Shown here piece after piece: positions 1 to 10,963 of a stretch of 64,000 nucleotides of DNA. The notes beneath the pieces are model-generated. The model had not been told where the DNA came from, ran no database searches, and was given only the letters and a program-made list of their open reading frames with translations. The first letter of the stretch is position 1; each line of letters starts with the position of its first letter. The translations under genes were made by a program, and so were the position numbers. The DNA lies in assembly GCA_037043455.1 (NCBI GenBank), contig JAWPHD010000089.1, forward strand, positions 62,001 to 126,000. The letters run 5' to 3'. This stretch comes from Cyrtodaria siliqua (taxonomy: Eukaryota; Mollusca; Bivalvia; Adapedonta; Hiatellidae).

Positions 1-183
1 ATGGTGTTATACCCGTGTACCAAATATTATTTAAATCCATCAACCCTTTCATGAGTTATTGTCCGGAAACCAACAGACCGACCGACTTACAGACAGACCT
101 GCGGACAGACCGACAAGCTCACTCCTATAATTATAATTACAAGGATACATAATTACAAGGATAAAATTAGATATATGTATTAC
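1..183. other. AT-rich flank with a truncated repeat end
   Basis: Bases about 60-118 are a run of GACC/GACAGACC-like words. Many of the mollusc elements elsewhere in this window carry such a run just inside their 3' end (compare 63838-63872). The rest is simple AT-rich sequence leading into the first satellite. No gene seen. Confidence 0.35.
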
Positions 184-1306
184 AGTATAAAGTATAAAAG
201 TAGATCTATAAAAGTATAAAACATATATAACAAAGTATAAAAATAGATACAAAAGTATGAAATATTTATAACTTAGTATAAAAGTAGATATAAAAGTATG
301 AAAGATATATAACAAAGTATTAAAGAACATGCAAAGATATGAAAGATATATAACAAAGTATAAAAGTAGATACAAAGTATGAAAGATATATAACAAAGTA
401 TAAAAGTAGATATAAAAGTATGAAAGATATATAACAAAGTATTAAAGAACATGCAAAGATATGAAAGATATATAACAAAGTATAAAAGTAGATACAAAGT
501 ATGATTGAAATATATATAACAAAGTATAAAAGTACATATAAAAGTATGAAAGATATATAACAAAGTATAAAAGTAGATATAAAAGTATGAAAGATAAATA
601 ACAAAAGATATCCAACAAAGTATAAAAGTAGATGCAAAAGTATGAAAGATATATAACAAAGTATAAAAAAAGGTATAAAAGTATGAAAGATATATAACAA
701 AGTATAAAAGTAGATATAAAAGTATGAAAGATATATAACAAAGTATAAAAGTAGATATAAAAGTATGAAAGATAAATAACAAAAGTATAAAAGTAGATAT
801 AAAAGTATGAAAGATATATAACAAAGTATAAAAGTAGATATAAAAGTATGAAAGATATATAACAAAGTATAAAAGTAGATATAAAAGTATGAAAGATATA
901 TATACTTTTAACAAAGTATAAAAGTAGATATAAAAGTATGAAAGATATATAACAAAGTATAAAAGTAGATATAAAAGTATGAAAGATATATAACAAAAGA
1001 TATCCAACAAAGTATAAAAGTAGATGCAAAAGTATGAAAGATATATAACAAAGTATAAAAGTAGATATAAAAGTACGAAAGATATATAACAAAGTATATA
1101 AGTAGATATAAAAGTATGAAAGATATATAACAAAGTATAAAAACAGATATAAAAGTATGAAAGATAAATAACAAAAGATATCCAACAAAGTATAAAAGTA
1201 GATGCAAAAGTATGAAAGATATATAACAAAGTATAAAAATAGATATAAAAGTATGAAAGATATATAACAAAGTATAAAAGTAGATATAGATATATAAAAG
1301 TATACG
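184..1306. repeat. 41-bp AT-rich satellite, about 27 units
   Basis: The core unit is about 41 bp and reads AAAGTATAAAAGTAGATA followed by TAAAAGTATGAAAGATATATAAC. Units vary from about 29 to 45 bp through small deletions, and some variants carry TTAAAGAACATGC or GATATCCAACA. The minus strand of nearly every unit is free of stops, which produces several long Tyr/Ile/Phe/Leu-rich frames (up to 351 codons). These are not proteins: the same peptide block recurs, shifts frame with each indel, and has no start context or splice sites. Confidence 0.9.
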
Positions 1307-1370
1307 ACACAACAAACATAATAGGCAAAATACGTAAAACACAAAGATGATCATGTATATAAGAATATAA

Positions 1371-1789
1371 ACAAGGGCACTGCCTGGCGGGGCATAAATG
1401 CCCATCATTGGCAAGGTTATTTTTTAAGTTCCAGGTGAAATCCTTTTCAAAGGGAAATAATTAAAAAATATATGAATCAGTGAGTTATGGGCCTTTATAA
1501 GATGTATTCATTGGATAATGTTGAATATATCTACTAATTTTTTTTTAAAGTTATTAGTCACAATCACTTGTATAAAAGGCAAGGTTAAGTTCCTGGTTAG
1601 TTCCAGGTTAAACATTTTTTGAAAGGGGAATAATTCAAAAAGTATGAACCAGTTAGTTATGGGCCTTTATCAGATGTATTCACTTGATCATGCTGAAGAT
1701 GGGTACAATATTTCATTGTTGCAGACCTTAAACTTCGATAGTTATTAGCCACTATCAGTTGTCAGGTAAAAGTTAATAGGCAGATAAAT
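1371..1789. mobile_element. Interspersed repeat family G, copy 1, two internal units
   Basis: It starts with ACAAGGGCACTGCCTGGCGG and holds two related subunits (1371 to about 1535, and about 1573-1789). Each has GGCAAGGTTA, an AAGGGAAATAAT-type word, and GAGTTATGGGCCTTTAT. A second copy at 38115-38517 has the same order of words. No coding capacity. It is probably a non-autonomous DNA element with internal tandem units, as is common in bivalves; the terminal repeats are not clear. Confidence 0.65.
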
Positions 1790-1940
1790 GGATGGATGTT
1801 CTCATTTTTCAGGTTTATGAGCTTTTCTCCCCTTACATGTTTTTTGCAGTATGTGTAGGTGAACAGTACAAAGAGTTAAACAAAAGTGCTAAATGGCAAG
1901 GAGCCCGAGCATTTTTTTCAGAAATGTAGTCCAGACACAT

Positions 1941-2250
1941 CTACTGGTGTTTATCAGGAAGTTTTAATTTGTCTTCAGTCGAGTAATTATGGTATGTGCC
2001 ATTCACAGAAGGATCTACGGAATTTTCTCCTAGCCTAGACTGTGTCCAGTATAAAACACAGTGTAATTATAAGTTCCAGATTCCCATAAAGGCTTCGATA
2101 CCATCAAAACCGCGATAGCAGTCAGATTAATGAACAAAAAAGCCCCACACCGACAGCATGATTTATATCGGAAGCTCGTTCGAGACCGGAATACCAGCTT
2201 GGAATCCTTGCCTTTTGTCAATATATAATGATTACGAGAGCTTACAGAAA
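1941..2250 (-). pseudogene. Frame-broken exon-like sequence encoding a membrane anchor
   Basis: On the minus strand an open frame runs from a possible acceptor (CCCTCATCAG, just above 2250). It encodes a basic stretch (KGKDSK, RSRTSFRYKSCCR), then one hydrophobic segment (CGAFLFINLTAIAVLMVS), then a Tyr/Thr-rich part with an N-x-T site (NYT). It stops after GHSLG. At that point CTAGG is present twice in a row. If one CTAGG is discounted, the same frame continues through a hydrophilic segment with two more N-glycosylation sequons (NGT, NYS) and ends in TAG at 1941-1943. The order short basic tail, membrane anchor, glycosylated stem resembles the start of a type II Golgi enzyme, but no family is recognised. 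There is no ATG; the frame begins at a TTG or upstream of it. It could be a decayed exon, an assembly indel in a real exon, or chance. Confidence 0.35.
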
Positions 2251-3406
2251 CTGATGAGGGCAGTGACTAATAAATGATAATATCCAACAAACAGAAATTA
2301 ATGCGAAACTGATTACTTCTTTTTTAGACTGCCTTTGTAACGGCCTGCAAAATCTAATTGTCTGTGTTTAGCTTTGGATTTCAGACTTCGGACTCCTGCC
2401 ACTTAATTAGGGCAGAGTCATTCTTGCTCAAATTGCTGAAATTATGCCGCGAAAGCAACTGGACTTCCTCGGATAATGGCTATTTGCATACAGAAAATTA
2501 CCAAGACTTAATAATTATGCATTATTTGCGCTAACATTTGCAGAAATTGGTAAAAACTGTGAGTATGGAGAGAGACAGAGATAAATGCATTTCACTGCTC
2601 TGATTGGTCACTGAGGATACAGAAAGCAATTAACGCTGCATTTAGTGGATTATTGAGTTACGGGTCACAGCGGGTCGATCCTATGCCAGCAAATGGATGG
2701 TTCAAGTAATGAGAGAGATTCATGATTCATTGGAACTGTCAAGAAACAAAATTGTGGGATTCCTACTCGGTGGGGCTATTGTGTGACCTTTAAATTGGAA
2801 AATACACAGTCGCTTGTCTGAATTCGCCTGAAATTGACTCAAAGTCAAACTGTACGACAACAACAAATATTTGCACTGAGCAACAAAGACACATTCTTTG
2901 ATAAATTGTTCAAATTAATGGATGGTGTCCATCTGCCTACAGCTTATTGCATCTTGAACTGTACAATTAAAAAAAAAAAATGCATTTTACAAAGGTTGTC
3001 CATTTATTCACTTTTAAAAATCAACAATAAACTGAAACAGATATGGAAGTTCAATAAAAAGAAAAGCCATATTTTCAAAATTTTGAAATTCTGTAAAAAC
3101 AATAATTGCCTGTAACATAAGTTCAGTACAAATTCATAAAATGTGAGAAAACTGGAAAAAAGATCTTTAGGGCACATTGCTTTATTAATTGCTATTTATT
3201 TGTTCAGATTGTCTCAGAACCAGGTGAAAGAATGTATATAAAGCTTGATTGCCAACATCAGTTAATATCAGGATTCAAACTGCCAGTATCCATATCTGCA
3301 AATAATTTTTGAATCTTCAGAAGTTGCTCCAAATTGCTCGATACAGAATTTGAGCTTCTCGAATTTTTAGTTGCTCTTATTGCTAGATACAGCGACTTTG
3401 GGATAC
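2251..3406. other. Unique sequence; possible regulatory DNA, no gene
   Basis: No repeat unit and no convincing exon. Bases about 2400-2700 are dense in homeodomain/POU-type words: TAATTA at 2404-2409, a perfect octamer ATTTGCAT at 2482-2489, and ATAATTATGCATTATTTGCG at 2511-2530. A frame of 93 codons at 2834-3115 is Lys/Ile-rich and falls on AT-rich sequence, so it is not called. An enhancer role is only a suggestion. Confidence 0.3.
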
Positions 3407-3537
3407 GACTGCTGCTATATGACTGCTGCTATATATGACTGCTGCTATATATGACTGCTGCTATGTATGACTGCTGCTATATATGACTGCTGCTATATAT
3501 CTATATATGACTGCTGCTATATATGACTGCTGCTATG
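3407..3537. repeat. 17-bp minisatellite, about 7-8 units
   Basis: Tandem copies of GACTGCTGCTATATAT, with one ATGTAT variant and one unit carrying an extra CTATATAT. It is flanked by unique sequence. Sequence 3538-3940 after it is unique and holds no gene that I can support. Confidence 0.9.
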
Positions 3538-3940
3538 AAAATATTAGTGGAGTTTATATTAATAACTGAAAATGATTGTGGGGTTTAAACTTTGTTCAGG
3601 AAATGCTAGAGAATAAGTGATCATGGAGACTGGCAAAGACGACAGTACCATAAGTGGTACTGGTACATACTGTACACATATTGGCGATGAAACAACATTT
3701 TCAACTATTAAAGTGATGTAAATCTGGCATAAAATGTTTTTTTTATTAATTGTATAACCGATTTTTTCAGCAGGAATATAGGGTAGGAGGTCAGGGTAAA
3801 AGCATAAAAATAATGTTTTCTTTTACAAACAAGAAAATCGGTGGAACCGATGGATGCTTCCCGAAATGTGTATCCTCAACTTATCATATGGCCTTGTATG
3901 ACCCAGCAGATTTCAGTTTGCAGATCCATTAGTAGATTTT

Positions 3941-4200
3941 GACTTATGCTTCGGACAAGAATGACAAGTATAAAATTACAAAGGGCAATAACTCTAATTT
4001 CAATAAGACAGAGTTATGGTTGTTGCACTCTGCGTTTCCTCTCATTGCCTCTTTATCATTGTGTGAAGTTTCATTGCAGTCCCATCAGTAGTATTAAAGT
4101 TATGCTCCAATGGACAAAAGTGGGATGAACAGAAGGACGGAAAGGACAGACAAAGTGGGGACTATATACTCCCCCGAAAATTTTAGGGGAGCATAAAAAT
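3941..4200 (+). mobile_element. Tandem-unit DNA element, 3' end copy (family P)
   Basis: The body contains AAAATTACAAAGGGCAATAA, GAGTTATGGTTGTTGCACTC and GTTTCATTGCAGTCCCATCA. It then has the GGAAAGGACAGACAAAG tail and ends in a hairpin with ACTCCCCC against AGGGGAGC at 4168-4192. This ending (tail of GACAGAC words, then C-run/G-run hairpin) is shared by the elements at 16731-17266 and 62137-63913. The body is repeated, starting from a different point of the unit, at 6350-6476. No coding capacity. Confidence 0.65.
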
Positions 4201-4535
4201 CTATGATATTATGGTAATGGTCGAAATAATACACATTACCGATAGGAAAATGTAGGAATAAAATTCGATTTCAATAATATTTTGGAAACTCAACATTATT
4301 TATTTTTTTATTTATTTATTTTCATTTTTGCCAAATTTTGGAGTAGCAGGGTTGATAATCTTAAAAATAAAAAAAGAACTGGCCTTAGCAGCAAACACTT
4401 GTACTATACTGACATAGTGAGACTCTGACCAAGTTTGAAAAAGATCTGAGAAAACAAGGAACTGTATAAGGGTCGTGAGATCAGATCTTTTGTAGCCATA
4501 AAGAGAAGCACAGGCAGTGTGCAAAACTTAAGACT
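4201..4535. other. Unique AT-rich stretch with a small element end
   Basis: Around 4345-4390 lies AAAGAACTGGCCTTAG preceded by TTGATAATC. The same ending occurs at about 56785-56818 (AAACTGGCCTTAGGG), and in reverse at about 55675-55710. It therefore looks like the terminus of another short element. No gene. Confidence 0.35.
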
Positions 4536-5006
4536 AATGAGCTACCAAATCAAATGCCTTTATTAATGAGGTACCAAATCAAATGCCGTTATTAATGGGC
4601 TACCAAATCAAATGCCTTTATTAATGGGCTACCAAATCAAATGCCGTTATTAATGGGCTACCAAATCAAATGCCTTTATTAATGGGCTACCAAATCAAAT
4701 CAAATGCCTTTATTAATGGGCTACCAAATCAAATCAAATGCCTTTATTAATGGGCTACCAAATCAAATGCCTTTATTAATGGGCTACCAAATCAAATGCC
4801 TTTATTAATGGGCTACCAATATCAAATGCCTTTATTAATGGGCTACCAAATCAAATGCCTTTATTAATAGGCTACCAAATCAAATGCCTTTATTAATGGC
4901 CTACCAAATCAAATGCCTTTATTAATGGCCTACCAAATCAAATGCCTTTATTAATGGGCTACCAATATCAAATGCCTTTATTAATGGGCTACCAAATCAA
5001 ATGCCT
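4536..5006. repeat. 29-bp minisatellite, 16 units
   Basis: The unit is GGCTACCAAATCAAATGCC followed by TTTATTAAT. Sixteen AAATGCC words mark the units. Two units are 34 bp because AATCA is duplicated, two carry CCAATATC, and a few have CCGTTATT or GGCCTACC. Homogeneity is high, so expansion looks recent. Confidence 0.92.
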
Positions 5007-5947
5007 ATCAAGCAAAAAACAAAAACAATTCTTACAAGGCAAGAAAAACTTTTCATTCAACTTCAAATAAGGAAACTATTAATTAGCGACAGCTGACAAG
5101 AAACAAATGAGCCTGCAAGATTTTCATTTGGCTGTTCTAAAGCTGACAAATACCGCATGCACTGAGCATCTTAATACGACCAAAAACCCAGCGCAACAAG
5201 CAGGCGTTCGTTACTCGACTTCCCTTTTCTACGAAGCTTGATTAATTAGATAAGTATTGAAAAATCTATACTTGATTAAATGATACATGTGGCCTGTGCT
5301 TAAAACTTAACAACACTGCTGTATATAACACCGACAAAGAATCGATGGTAACGAGGAGGACAAATGATCAAATTGGAAATCACGCAGCTTCCTGAGATTT
5401 AACGGAGCTCACTGGACTTAGCTTTAATTATGGCTCTAGGTAGCTTAAACTTGTTGTCTCCAATTTTCGGTCATTAGCACTAATCGTCGTCCTGATGAAA
5501 ATCACAAAGTTAACACATTTTCAAGCAATTACTTTTCCACATTTTTCATTAATTACTAGGAGAGCACCTAGGCTTGGATTTTCTCACATGCTCAAATTAT
5601 AGACTGTTATATGCTGGAAGTGTCAGAACAATGCATGCATGGTCAATTCATTTTTCGCTTGATTACCAACTTTCACCGACAATCACTGGAAAGTGCAGCT
5701 ACTAATAGTGTAATAACAATAGACCTCAAGAACTGAATGGTGCAAGAAAAAGAGTCCTTGAATAAAGTATGGTGACAGATACTACAGCCAGGAATGTTAG
5801 ACAGTATAAGATGCTAATAAAGTAGCAACACTGGAAATAAATACATTTACTTTGCGAAACAATAAAGAACTTCCATCAACATTGGTTGTGTAAATTCTAT
5901 GTAACCGGGAACAGGTAAAAGGTGAATCATCGATTCCTAACCATATG
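5007..5947. other. Unique sequence, no gene supported
   Basis: No tandem or inverted structure stands out. Segments around 5150-5240 and 5340-5470 have more GC and CpG than their surroundings (AACCCAGCGCAACAAGCAGG and AATCACGCAGCTTCC occur there) but show no open frame with start or splice signals. TAAT-rich words occur at 5450-5570. They may be conserved non-coding DNA; this cannot be judged from one genome. Confidence 0.25.
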
Positions 5948-6020
5948 TCCTCGATAGCTCAGTTGGTAGAGCTGTGGTACAGTAAACCAGAGACCCAGAG
6001 TTCGAGTCCTCCTGGTTGAG
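5948..6020 (+). mobile_element. tRNA-like sequence, probably a SINE head
   Basis: A box TAGCTCAGTTGG at 5955-5966 and B box GTTCGAGTCC at 6000-6009 are spaced as in a class I tRNA gene. The D stem (AGCTC/GAGCT) is intact. The anticodon stem shows only four pairs (TGGT/ACCA) around a loop lacking U33, and the acceptor arms pair in only some positions. It is not a functional tRNA gene. It is a decayed tRNA gene or the head of a SINE whose body is no longer recognisable. Sequence 6021-6349 is unique. Confidence 0.5.
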
Positions 6021-6349
6021 AAACGATTTTTCACCAGTTTCAAAGATGCATGCGTCAAGAGTTCAAAGACACTTTGGGCAGAGCTCACTTTATGAACAGG
6101 TAAAGTAAATGCAATTATTGCCATTGGTGTACTGAACATTTTGATATCAAGTCTATAAAAATAATAAAAATCGGATTGATTAAATGAAAATCCTTCACAA
6201 GATGGAAGACGTGTAGTTCTTTTCATGAATGAGCGGATGCAAGTGAGTGAAAAAAACAAAACTACATTTTAAATCAGTTTATGTATGAGTTTAACTATTC
6301 CCTTTACTGAACGTTATCGGTGGATAACATCAACGTCAGCAACTCTTTA

Positions 6350-6476
6350 TTGTTAGTAAAGTTTCATAGCAGTCCCATTAGTTTTTTTGATTATTCTCCG
6401 TACAATAATTATAGGTATAAAATTACAAAGGGCAATAACTATAATTTGAATAAAAGAGTTATGGTTTGTGTGTATT
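6350..6476 (+). mobile_element. Family P fragment, copy 2
   Basis: GTTTCATAGCAGTCCCATTA is followed after about 50 bp by AAAATTACAAAGGGCAATAA and AGAGTTATGG. These are the words of 3941-4130 but in the order unit-end then unit-start, as expected if the family is built of head-to-tail units. Confidence 0.6.
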
Positions 6477-7714
6477 AAGAATAAAGTAAGACAGGGCAAC
6501 CGTTAGTTATTTTTGCATTCGGTAGTATTCATATCTAGCGATTATGAATATTCTTTCACCGAGATATCCCGATCTTTCACCGACAGGAATGTAATATAAG
6601 TAAAGAATTCCTTGCGTTGAAGCAGATTTAAGAGTTCATAATTAGACATTTCGGTAAGGAATATTTAAGTTTTTACTTCTTGTTGTGTTTTCTATGCACA
6701 GAACTACCTGGACTAAGAAACCCAAAGAAAATCAAAAGACCACACATATACATGCACACAAACACAGCCCTACATCACTTTCCCAACACCTGTCAGCTAA
6801 GTTTGGTATTCATCCAGTAAATGTAGTCTGCTCATGAAAAACAGACGATAGCAGAAGAAGACAAAAGTTATTTCAATATTTCAAAAAGAATGTTAAATCT
6901 CTAGTATTGGCATCCTTCCTCTTCTTTTTTTCTCCCTGTCCAATTACATTTTATTCATTTTTAACCAGGTGTTTTCATTCATTTGGCATTCTTCTAATCC
7001 TTGAAGCAAATGTTCAATATAAATAAAATGGGCCAATTCAAAGGTATTGACAGAATGGAACTATTTCCTAGTGATTTGATTATAAGTTTAAGTAAAATCC
7101 ATCTAAATTAATTGCCTCTAAGGCAAAGGAAAGTCAACTGAGATTAACTAAGCATAAAAGATTTGCACTTGTTCGCCAATTGCGACATTTTTTCAAATCT
7201 GAGTTAAGTCACACCGTGTTCTCGCCTATTAAAGCTTTTACGCTGCCGTAATACACAAGTCGGTGTCAATCCCACCCTCTAAATTATTAAACTTAAAAGA
7301 TTGAACTTGCGATTTTTCTTCAATATCACACCCCATTTTGTTGCAAAATAACAGCTTTAAAAGTGGCTGTTATTAAAAAGTCAGTTGTAGTTTACGCCCA
7401 TTTAATTTAAGCAGTTATGACAACAACAGAATGCACAATTCCGCTGTGCAACTGCTCCGATACAATGACTGATCCTGCAGTGCAGTACAATAGATCGTAA
7501 TTAATTGAACTGAGTGTGTTTGTTGTACTTAGGCTTATAGACCCCCAATGTTTAAAGACACAATAGAGTGTGGGCTATAATTGGATGGAGTCACTACTGA
7601 GCATTAGTACAACAACAAGAACCATGGGCCACCAACAGTGGCTTACAACAGTCCAGACCAACAATTACAATGTTGCATTAGCTCCCAGCATGATCTTCTT
7701 TCATAATAACTTCA
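6477..7714. other. Unique AT-rich sequence, no gene seen
   Basis: No tandem array, no inverted pair and no exon that I can support. A polypyrimidine stretch lies at about 6920-6945. An 89-codon frame beginning at 7570 overlaps the start of the next element and is not credible. Confidence 0.3.
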
Positions 7715-7967
7715 TACCGTATTTCCCCTACATAGCACCCGGGCGCTTCGCAAAATGCAAAGGGGGCACTCTTAGTATTTGTAATATATTAGGGTTTTAC
7801 TTAAAAGCAGTTCTTGCTAGATTGAATACCCCAAACTGAGTCTCAAATGTCATTCACACTAAAACTAAAATCCAAATCTTTCTTTTAATTTTACAAAATA
7901 TTGAACATTTATTGAATGCTTCTATAGGATGTGTGGGGGGTGTGCTTCTATTAGAGAAAATACGGTA
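7715..7967. mobile_element. MITE, TACCGTATTT family, copy 1
   Basis: The left end TACCGTATTTCCCCTACATA is matched in inverted orientation by the right end TCTATTAGAGAAAATACGGTA. Inside both ends are C-rich/G-rich arms (GCACCCGGGCGC against GGGGGGTGTGC). A TA dinucleotide at each edge fits a TA target. Length is about 253 bp with no coding capacity. Related copies are at 21345-21775 and 48781-48974. Confidence 0.6.
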
Positions 7968-8230
7968 GGTATTAGCCCAACAAAAGAAGAAAACAACTAC
8001 CTGTGCTTCAGTGTTTTCCTCTGTATATATTTAAATGCTCTTTTGGACTGTTAATTAAGGCAATTTAGTTTTCAGTACTTATCACTTAAGTAATGGGCAC
8101 ACAGCCATATAATGTCCAATTTAACACATTTTTACCATACAAATTGTTGTTTATTTCTTATAATCATTTTGATCATTTGGTAAACTAGCTGAGTCATGCT
8201 TGTTTTAAGAAAAAATGAAAATACATCATT
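7968..8230. other. Unique sequence, nothing recognised
   Basis: Short unique spacer between two mobile-element remnants; no gene or repeat structure seen. Confidence 0.3.
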
Positions 8231-8300
8231 TTAAAGTGACACATGGCAATCCAGATTGTTTTTAAAATTTGTGACATCCTGTTAGTTTTTCCTAACACCT
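8231..8300 (-). mobile_element. MITE family E fragment
   Basis: TTAAAGTGACACATGGCAAT is followed by a CATCCTGTTAGTTTTTC word. This matches one terminus of the family E elements at 26363-26696 and 41473-42745 in reverse orientation. The rest of the element is missing. Confidence 0.55.
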
Positions 8301-9118
8301 ACAGACCAATGTCTGGGACAATACAATGATCACCTTTGGTGATGACAGCAAAAATATGCTATCAAAAACCAGGGATGTGAGCATTGCAAAACAGAGCATG
8401 CTTTAATTATCAATGCTCATTTTGACAGTCATATTAATGAATCTTATTTCTTATAAATCTTTCATGCCCACGTTGATCTGTAAATAAAGATAAACAAGTT
8501 ATTCGATTCTTTGTTGAAAATTGGATTGAAGAAATAGAAGCTGTCATAAATCCATACATTTCTAACATTCCAAAACAAATACATTTTGTTTGACATTGTA
8601 TGAAAACTCTCACTTCTCATTCATCATTATTGACTAATTGGTTGCATGGACAAACTGTTTAAATATCTGACAATGTGCGAAATCTACTACTGCATTGTGG
8701 GATATGTTTGAATAATGTCACCGTTATTTATGTACACTTTCAATCAATGCTTTTTTGCTTAGGGTAAATTTGTCTCTTTATGTCAACCTTAACTAAGAAA
8801 GGTGTTAAAATTATGTTTAAATATGGTCCAATTTCAAATTAAATGTTTAAATATTATGTTCTAATTTCAAATTAAATTTCAGATTTTTGTTAAATATACG
8901 AATGAAAGAATCGGTAATTACAGTAAACTCGACTATTTAATTGTCTATTGGCACATAATACATACTCAAGAATAAAAAATTATTTACTTAAGAAGTTAGT
9001 ATGGTGGGTGGAAATTAATTTCCTGTCCTTGTCACTCATACTTTTCATATGAATGCATCAAATTAACGGCTCCTGGATAATCCTCAACAGGACATGAACA
9101 TTAAAAGCAGTCTGTGGA
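8301..9118. other. Unique AT-rich sequence, no gene seen
   Basis: ATATTATGTTCTAATTTC and similar words recur weakly near 8815-8880 (AATTTCAAATTAAAT occurs twice), suggesting a small local duplication. Nothing else stands out. Confidence 0.3.
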
Positions 9119-9278
9119 GAGCAAGAAACATGATGAAAATATAAGAATCTTTCATGGGCATCTGGTGAAGATAGCGAATTCCAATACGAGAAATATAACA
9201 TTAAAACAGTTATACCGAGGGTTTGAATTTTTCTATCTGAATCGGATACCCATGGTTTATTCTTTTTCTTGCATATCA
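9119..9278. mobile_element. MITE family C (GGGTATCCGG), copy 1
   Basis: The left arm holds AATCTTTCATGGGCATCTGG, the right arm CGGATACCCATGG then TTCTTTTTCTTGC; these are inverted relative to each other. The core in full copies is ATGGGTATCCGGTGAAGAT. Other copies are at 37843-38075 and 49433-49626. The arms make up most of the element, so it is a near-palindromic foldback. The two overlapping 73- and 75-codon frames on opposite strands come from the palindrome. Confidence 0.65.
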
Positions 9279-10789
9279 TTTACATTCTGCGAGTTGACAT
9301 CGCCAATTACTAACGTTTTGCATGTTTATTTCACACAATGACATCATGCAACTGTCATTGTTGATATCAGCATGTGACTTTTATCTTCCCCCATGTGTAA
9401 GATCAGGCTTTCCATCACCCATGTAAAATCGGATATGCAAGAAAAAATGTTATTAAATGAATGTAATTTTGTGGCAAGTTTTAAGAAATGACTTCTGAAC
9501 ACAGCCCTTGACCTTTTAAATTGTTTTGAACCTTGACTTGATCAACTGATATTGACCACTGATATCGTCGACGACGACGACGACGACCACCACCACCACC
9601 ACCACCATCATCCTCCTCAGTGTCTAAATGGCCGGTCCCATAGTAAAACCAGTATTATCACTACATGTATGCCCTTGAAACCCTAATTCCGTTAATAATA
9701 CATTAATTACTTATTAACAATATTAGCCCTGAACATAAAACTATTCTGTGAATTATCAATTCATTCATATTCCAGTATATTACATTATCGGGACAGGCTC
9801 GTTCATCATCTCCCAAATTAATGAGAGAGCACAAAGAAATAACACAACATGTTTAATAATAATCAAACACTTTTCAAAAGGATCTAATAACGGAATATTT
9901 TAAACTGTATTCTATTCATAACAATATAATTCCATACTAAAAATGTCCTGAATTCAATACAGTATCTGTTTTATCAATCGGTGACACTTATAATATTTGA
10001 CATTCAGCATTTACCCCCTTAAAAATTATTATAATTTTATTTTCACCTGAGCATGTTTCGACATATTATATGACGCTCAGCGTTTCCGATAATTGCCGAT
10101 CAGGTCTCATATAATCCCCATTATCTAGTCAAGTTGACAAGAAGCTGACAAATAAACAGAAGTTTTTAGGATAAATATTTGTCCAGATATCTATCAGGGT
10201 CACCTCTGATCCGTATCATTCAATTTGCGTGACAGGTGCTTAAAAAAACGGTCTATAAAACTTCAAACCATCAATATCTGTATTGTACCAGGTTATCTGT
10301 TTTGTACCGGTTATCTGTTTTGTCATCGCTTCTCTACCTGGTGAAATGCTACTTCATCCCTCGAACAATGCATACCGTCTCATTTACATCAAAAGAATGG
10401 CCCAATTTGATGCTTCCGCCGTCCGTTGTTTGTCTAGATTGAGCTTCAACGCGAGAGCAAGAGCATGATTTCTTTCATTTTCGAGTACCCCATCTTCATG
10501 TCTTCACTCGGATGTCTACAAATCACCCTTTTATCGTCTTAGGTAGACATATTTGTTGTGTACTACAATACTTATCAGTGAAATGAACATTTTATAGGTT
10601 TCTGAAAGCCACTTCAATGCTTTTTATTACCAAATATGTATTTTTATTATAAAAGATCTATCAAATCTTTCAGTTTTAAAATTGCTGAATAACATAAATG
10701 GCAGTAAGTATTTGACAACGGAGAGTGTATTAGTGACTGTTACCATACAATATTTTGCACAAATGAAATGAATTGTTACTTGTTGTTTT
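9279..10789. other. Unique sequence with one microsatellite, no gene
   Basis: Apart from the trinucleotide run at 9566-9618 there is no repeat. TAAT-rich stretches (GTTAATAATACATTAATTAC near 9690) and a moderately GC-rich part near 10060-10140 could be regulatory. A short duplication TACCAGGTTATCTGTTTTG/TACCGGTTATCTGTTTTG lies at 10287-10323. Short frames at 10236-10468 overlap it and are not credible. Confidence 0.3.
9566..9618. repeat. Compound trinucleotide microsatellite
   Basis: About six GAC units run directly into about seven CAC units and end in CATCATCCTCCTC. It is a simple-sequence locus with the composition (CGA)n(CCA)n. Confidence 0.9.
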
Positions 10790-10963
10790 ATGGCTCAACA
10801 ACCCTGGAGTATAGATTATTTCGACACACCAGAGCGAAAGAAGGATACATCGGAGTCTGGGAATCATCTTATTGTCAAGGAGTTTCTCATGTTTCCAGCA
10901 GCAGAAAGAGCAAAAATGGTCAGATTTACAGTAAACTATCAGATTTGCCTGCAGAATGGTTAA
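10790..10963 (+). CDS. Unrecognised 57-codon ATG frame, possible exon
   Basis: The frame starts at ATG 10790 and ends at TAA 10961-10963. It begins MAQQPWSIDYFDTPERKK and continues with a mixed hydrophilic/hydrophobic composition, including KEFLMFPAAERAKMVRF. Composition is less AT-biased than the surroundings and the peptide looks protein-like rather than Lys/Ile/Phe noise. A possible donor GTAAAC at 10931 would end an exon after codon 47. Immediately downstream, 11026-11184 is open in another frame with a protein-like peptide that includes HIGAPEAWTCDIRIQTYH. That pattern would fit a decayed coding sequence with frameshifts as well as a first exon. No family is recognised. The start context (TTTTATGG) is weak. 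Confidence 0.3.
   Translation: MAQQPWSIDYFDTPERKKDTSESGNHLIVKEFLMFPAAERAKMVRFTVNYQICLQNG

Noticed and set aside
273..1328. 351-codon minus-strand open frame rich in Tyr, Ile, Phe, Leu
   Set aside because: It is the 41-bp satellite read in a stop-free frame. The peptide is the repeat itself and several overlapping frames exist.
2834..3115. 93-codon plus frame
   Set aside because: Lys/Ile/Asn-rich AT-driven composition, a poly(A)-like run inside, and no supporting signals.
5948..6020. Functional tRNA gene
   Set aside because: The acceptor stem does not pair and the anticodon loop lacks U33; only the A/B boxes and D stem are intact.
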